64,000 nucleotides of DNA from Trichoplax adhaerens. Taxonomy: Eukaryota > Placozoa > Uniplacotomia > Trichoplacea > Trichoplacidae. Position numbers and translations under genes: made by a program. Positions 62,701 through 64,000 of the stretch are shown here, one piece after another. Every line of letters begins with the position of its first letter. Position 1 is the stretch's first letter. Under the pieces are notes generated by a model. It was not told the DNA's origin, made no database searches, and saw only the letters and a list, made by a program, of their open reading frames with translations. Location: contig NW_002060944.1 of assembly GCF_000150275.1 (NCBI RefSeq), positions 9,396,704 through 9,460,703 on the forward strand. The letters are read 5' to 3'.

Positions 62701-62924
62701 ATATAAAGTACAAATCCTTGTTCTCTTTTCTCTTTTTCTAACTGCTTATCATCTTTTTTCTTCATTTTTTTCATAAGTCTAACGTAAGATAACGTATACA
62801 CAGCTATAAGATATCGAAGGTGGAATGAAAATTATACGGCAAGTTAGATATGGCACCTGTTCTTATGCTGTAAAGAAGTGAGGTATTGTTCATAGGCAGG
62901 TGAAACATCCTTTGAAGTTCGATC
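52230..62924 (-). CDS. KATNIP: KATNIP (KIAA0556) homologue, about 40 exons
   Basis: Katanin-interacting protein: in vertebrates a microtubule- and cilium-associated protein defective in Joubert syndrome. The N-terminal exons (62924-62857, 62778-62594) encode YEQYLTSLQHKNR, then REQGFVLYINGAN and RTAP, as in the family. An acidic, disordered region follows, then four DUF4457-type repeats, and a basic tail ending ERKRHR at a TAG (52230-52232). Introns are mostly under 150 bases with GT-AG borders. Phases check at the first six junctions (for example exon 1 ends AG and exon 2 starts A, completing Arg). The exon carrying the start codon upstream of 62924 was not found, and the acidic exon near 61.1-61.2 kb has an uncertain phase. 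The solo LTR at 56958-57589 sits in an intron. I saw no disabling lesion. Confidence 0.92.
53828..54748 (-). other. KATNIP: KATNIP DUF4457-type repeat 3
   Basis: Exons from 54748 down: TWSDPHYLGLTGLKILGADG, then ANPRDLNDLPEYDDDCRT; about 54480-54290 (DEHMWLIPFTPGRNH and FRIWNYNKSLEDTIRGV); about 54220-54135 (AKIVHVSLDGVVVSPPSGF); and about 53940-53828 (GPGNMHYDYGQTIIFD). All the core strands of the repeat are present. Confidence 0.88.
55070..56376 (-). other. KATNIP: KATNIP DUF4457-type repeat 2
   Basis: Exons 56376-56220 (ILSTWGDKHYVGLNGIEIF), 56133-56039 (ADPADINILPGYNKDPRVV), 55891-55789 (MHQWLAPFTPGKNH), about 55630-55540 (NYNKSRIHSNRGARRVEIFL), about 55455-55405 (GGALGGTASFGD) and about 55245-55070 (TILFTTDEDVLENI, then an acidic stretch). 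This is the best conserved repeat, and its motif order equals that of the vertebrate protein. Confidence 0.88.
56400..59300 (-). other. KATNIP: KATNIP central linker exons
   Basis: A run of small exons of low complexity between repeats 1 and 2. They include about 59290-59240 (CDLNDLDYIPGD), 59165-59048 (SGDVLSLKDVRKLISKKTG), 58725-58625, 58530-58455 (KHTSLWYDNLRSSRNSF), 58375-58300, 58225-58135, 57955-57912, 57700-57625, about 56920-56785, 56710-56625 and about 56500-56430. Each is bordered by plausible GT-AG sites, and frames are open. Borders are approximate here. Confidence 0.65.
56958..57589. mobile_element. Solo LTR, family A (long copy) in a KATNIP intron
   Basis: This 632-bp element begins TGTTACGGAGC and ends TTTTATGACA, flanked by perfect 5-bp duplications CAGAT at 56953-56957 and 57590-57594. 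The first 180 and last 140 bases match the element at 5241-5594. The middle (about 57160-57450) is extra, or was deleted from the other copy. It lies between coding exons near 56.9 and 57.65 kb and lengthens an intron without touching splice sites. Confidence 0.8.
59337..60316 (-). other. KATNIP: KATNIP DUF4457-type repeat 1 (divergent)
   Basis: Exons at about 60316-60207 (LEILSNWGHPDKLGMTE), 60115-59980 (YSNKLIINNVGVILQG), 59890-59610 (MWSIPYKKSDTL, then VMVWNYNKSLKVGV) and 59470-59340 (GCGNQVFEYGQTINLV). The sequence follows the repeat plan: a LS.WG..D..G strand, a WxxPF-type loop, then WNYNKS. It is the least conserved of the four, with SIPYKKS where the others have a PFTPG-type motif. Confidence 0.7.
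60410..62924 (-). other. KATNIP: KATNIP N-terminal and acidic coiled region
   Basis: Exons read from high to low coordinates: 62924-62857, 62778-62594, 62432-62375, 62279-62234 (SAPAKHIRKGW, matching a family motif), 62163-62109, 61982-61795 (Ser/Gln- and Asp-rich), 61700-61638 (TLRRSLEADANIRASLHEEI), and 61557-61383 (an Asp/Glu-rich stretch, then RTFLLDFSSS). Then come short exons near 61.16-61.11, 61.05-60.98 and 60.87-60.82, one at about 60.71-60.61 with a helical KVKQLHSR, and one at about 60.51-60.41 (RRLLRMLSKLGDNPSLL). The low-complexity acid runs are normal for this part of the protein. Confidence 0.8.
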
Positions 62925-64000
62925 CTAAATTAAATATCAGGTAATACACTTATGTCAGCCACATCGCTATGTGATCTTTCCTGTGACCGTACTGTAGTGT
63001 TCTCAGCTAGTTATAGTCGTTAAATGTTTTCAAAGTGCGATAGTAATAGGAAATAAAGCACTATTTGACGTAGAAATAGTCGGTTGTTCTTCAATAAAGT
63101 AATTATAGATATCGCTGGCAAGATGGCATAATACTATTAAGTTGGTGAATTGCGAAGTGTAGGAGTTAAAAGCCATTCATTACACATAGAAAGCCGCAAT
63201 TATACAAAAAATGTTTCACATGTATGAACAGAACTCACGATCTATGACTACAGTTAGCTTACTACTGCTCGAAAATAAACAATATAAAAGTAACCGTACG
63301 CGAGCAAAAACGGATTTAGTTATTAATTATTAATATAAAATATTTATGATCATGGTATAACTGTCAAAAGTTAATTACATACTGAGCTACAAAATAATCT
63401 GGCAAGCAACTATTATATCCTCACTGTTTTACATTCTAACTGTAAGTTTTTTGCTCTGTCACCCATAATTAACTTCGAATCATGTATCTTGTCCAATAAT
63501 CGACTTCCGGATGAATGATAAATTTAGTGATCGTTCAATACAGTAGTGTTAGCTACTTTACGAAATAGTAACAAAACTGAAAGCTAGCTTTCAAAATTAT
63601 TACCATTAACTTTCAGTTATTTATATCTTCTATAAATAGGTACAGGAGACTTGCGATACAATGATAATAAAGCTCTTAATATACAGTAAGTACTGTATAT
63701 TATCATTTTTACGTTCATGAGATTTTAAAACCGAAGACATAATAGTTTAGCCTTTTCTATTGATAGTAAACTAAATGTTCTTTATTATTATAGTCACCAA
63801 ATTCAATTTGTTCGTTATGTTTATAGCTGTATAAGTTGATTTAGCCTAATGTACTGTAATTAGCCTTGCTAATAAGCAACTACGATTGAGCACAAGTGTC
63901 TTCAAGGTAATCGTTGTCTTATTGTCGTTAACAAGCTACCTAAGGCTATATTACCGACTATTTTATGGTTCATTGTCAATTACATGACTTAATATTTCAT
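62925..64000. other. Upstream of the identified KATNIP exons
   Basis: The first coding exon and promoter of KATNIP should lie here, but no ATG exon with a good donor and matching phase could be picked. A near-perfect palindrome with arms AATATACAGTA (63678-63688) and TACTGTATATT (63691-63701) lies within it. Confidence 0.4.

Overview
The window reads as nuclear DNA of an early-branching animal. It is strongly A+T-rich. It carries a long multi-exon gene with GT-AG introns and recognisable human-like protein blocks (KATNIP, a ciliary and microtubule protein), a multi-exon secreted glycoprotein gene, and a tandem array of single-exon class A GPCR genes. Compact introns, high A+T and a lineage-specific GPCR expansion suggest a placozoan (Trichoplax/Hoilungia-like). 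That is an inference from style; a cnidarian or sponge is not excluded.

Layout. (1) 1-32.9 kb: a minus-strand array of 7TM receptor genes embedded in duplicated flanking DNA. Four copies are intact (2427-3527, 6241-7341, 10304-11395, 29045-30145). One is full length but broken by a frameshift (16882-17977). Three are decaying relics (about 21.9-22.8, 23.7-24.8 and 26.1-26.6 kb). Flanks are duplicated together with the genes; the units around 9-11.4 kb and 15.2-18 kb are nearly identical. Four solo LTRs with perfect 5-bp target-site duplications lie in the array, at 5241-5594, 13893-15077, 15615-15973 and 20331-20748. Two of them have an empty site in a sister unit. (2) 33-40.5 kb: mostly non-coding, with a shattered Ty3/gypsy pol remnant at about 35 kb and a composite tandem repeat at 38.86-39.77 kb. 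(3) 40.56-46.81 kb, plus strand: an 11-exon gene for a secreted protein. It has a signal peptide, two tandem HRM-like (adhesion-GPCR hormone-receptor-like) cysteine modules each followed by a helical segment, a Ser/Thr-rich stalk and a GPI-anchor-type tail instead of a 7TM domain. An orphan HRM half-exon follows at 46944-47041. (4) 48.4-50.6 kb: about 120-bp tandem repeats, a small CpG-rich patch with a TGCGCA palindrome, and a two-exon gene for a 65-residue protein. (5) 52.23-62.92 kb, minus strand: a KATNIP/KIAA0556 homologue with four DUF4457-type repeats. One intron carries a fifth solo LTR (56958-57589) of the same family as the 5241 copy.

No operon logic applies. The array looks like a sensory or peptide-type receptor family evolving by duplication, decay and LTR insertion. 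The HRM/GPI gene is the most novel protein. Introns were placed by hand from splice consensus and reading phase; unresolved junctions are stated.
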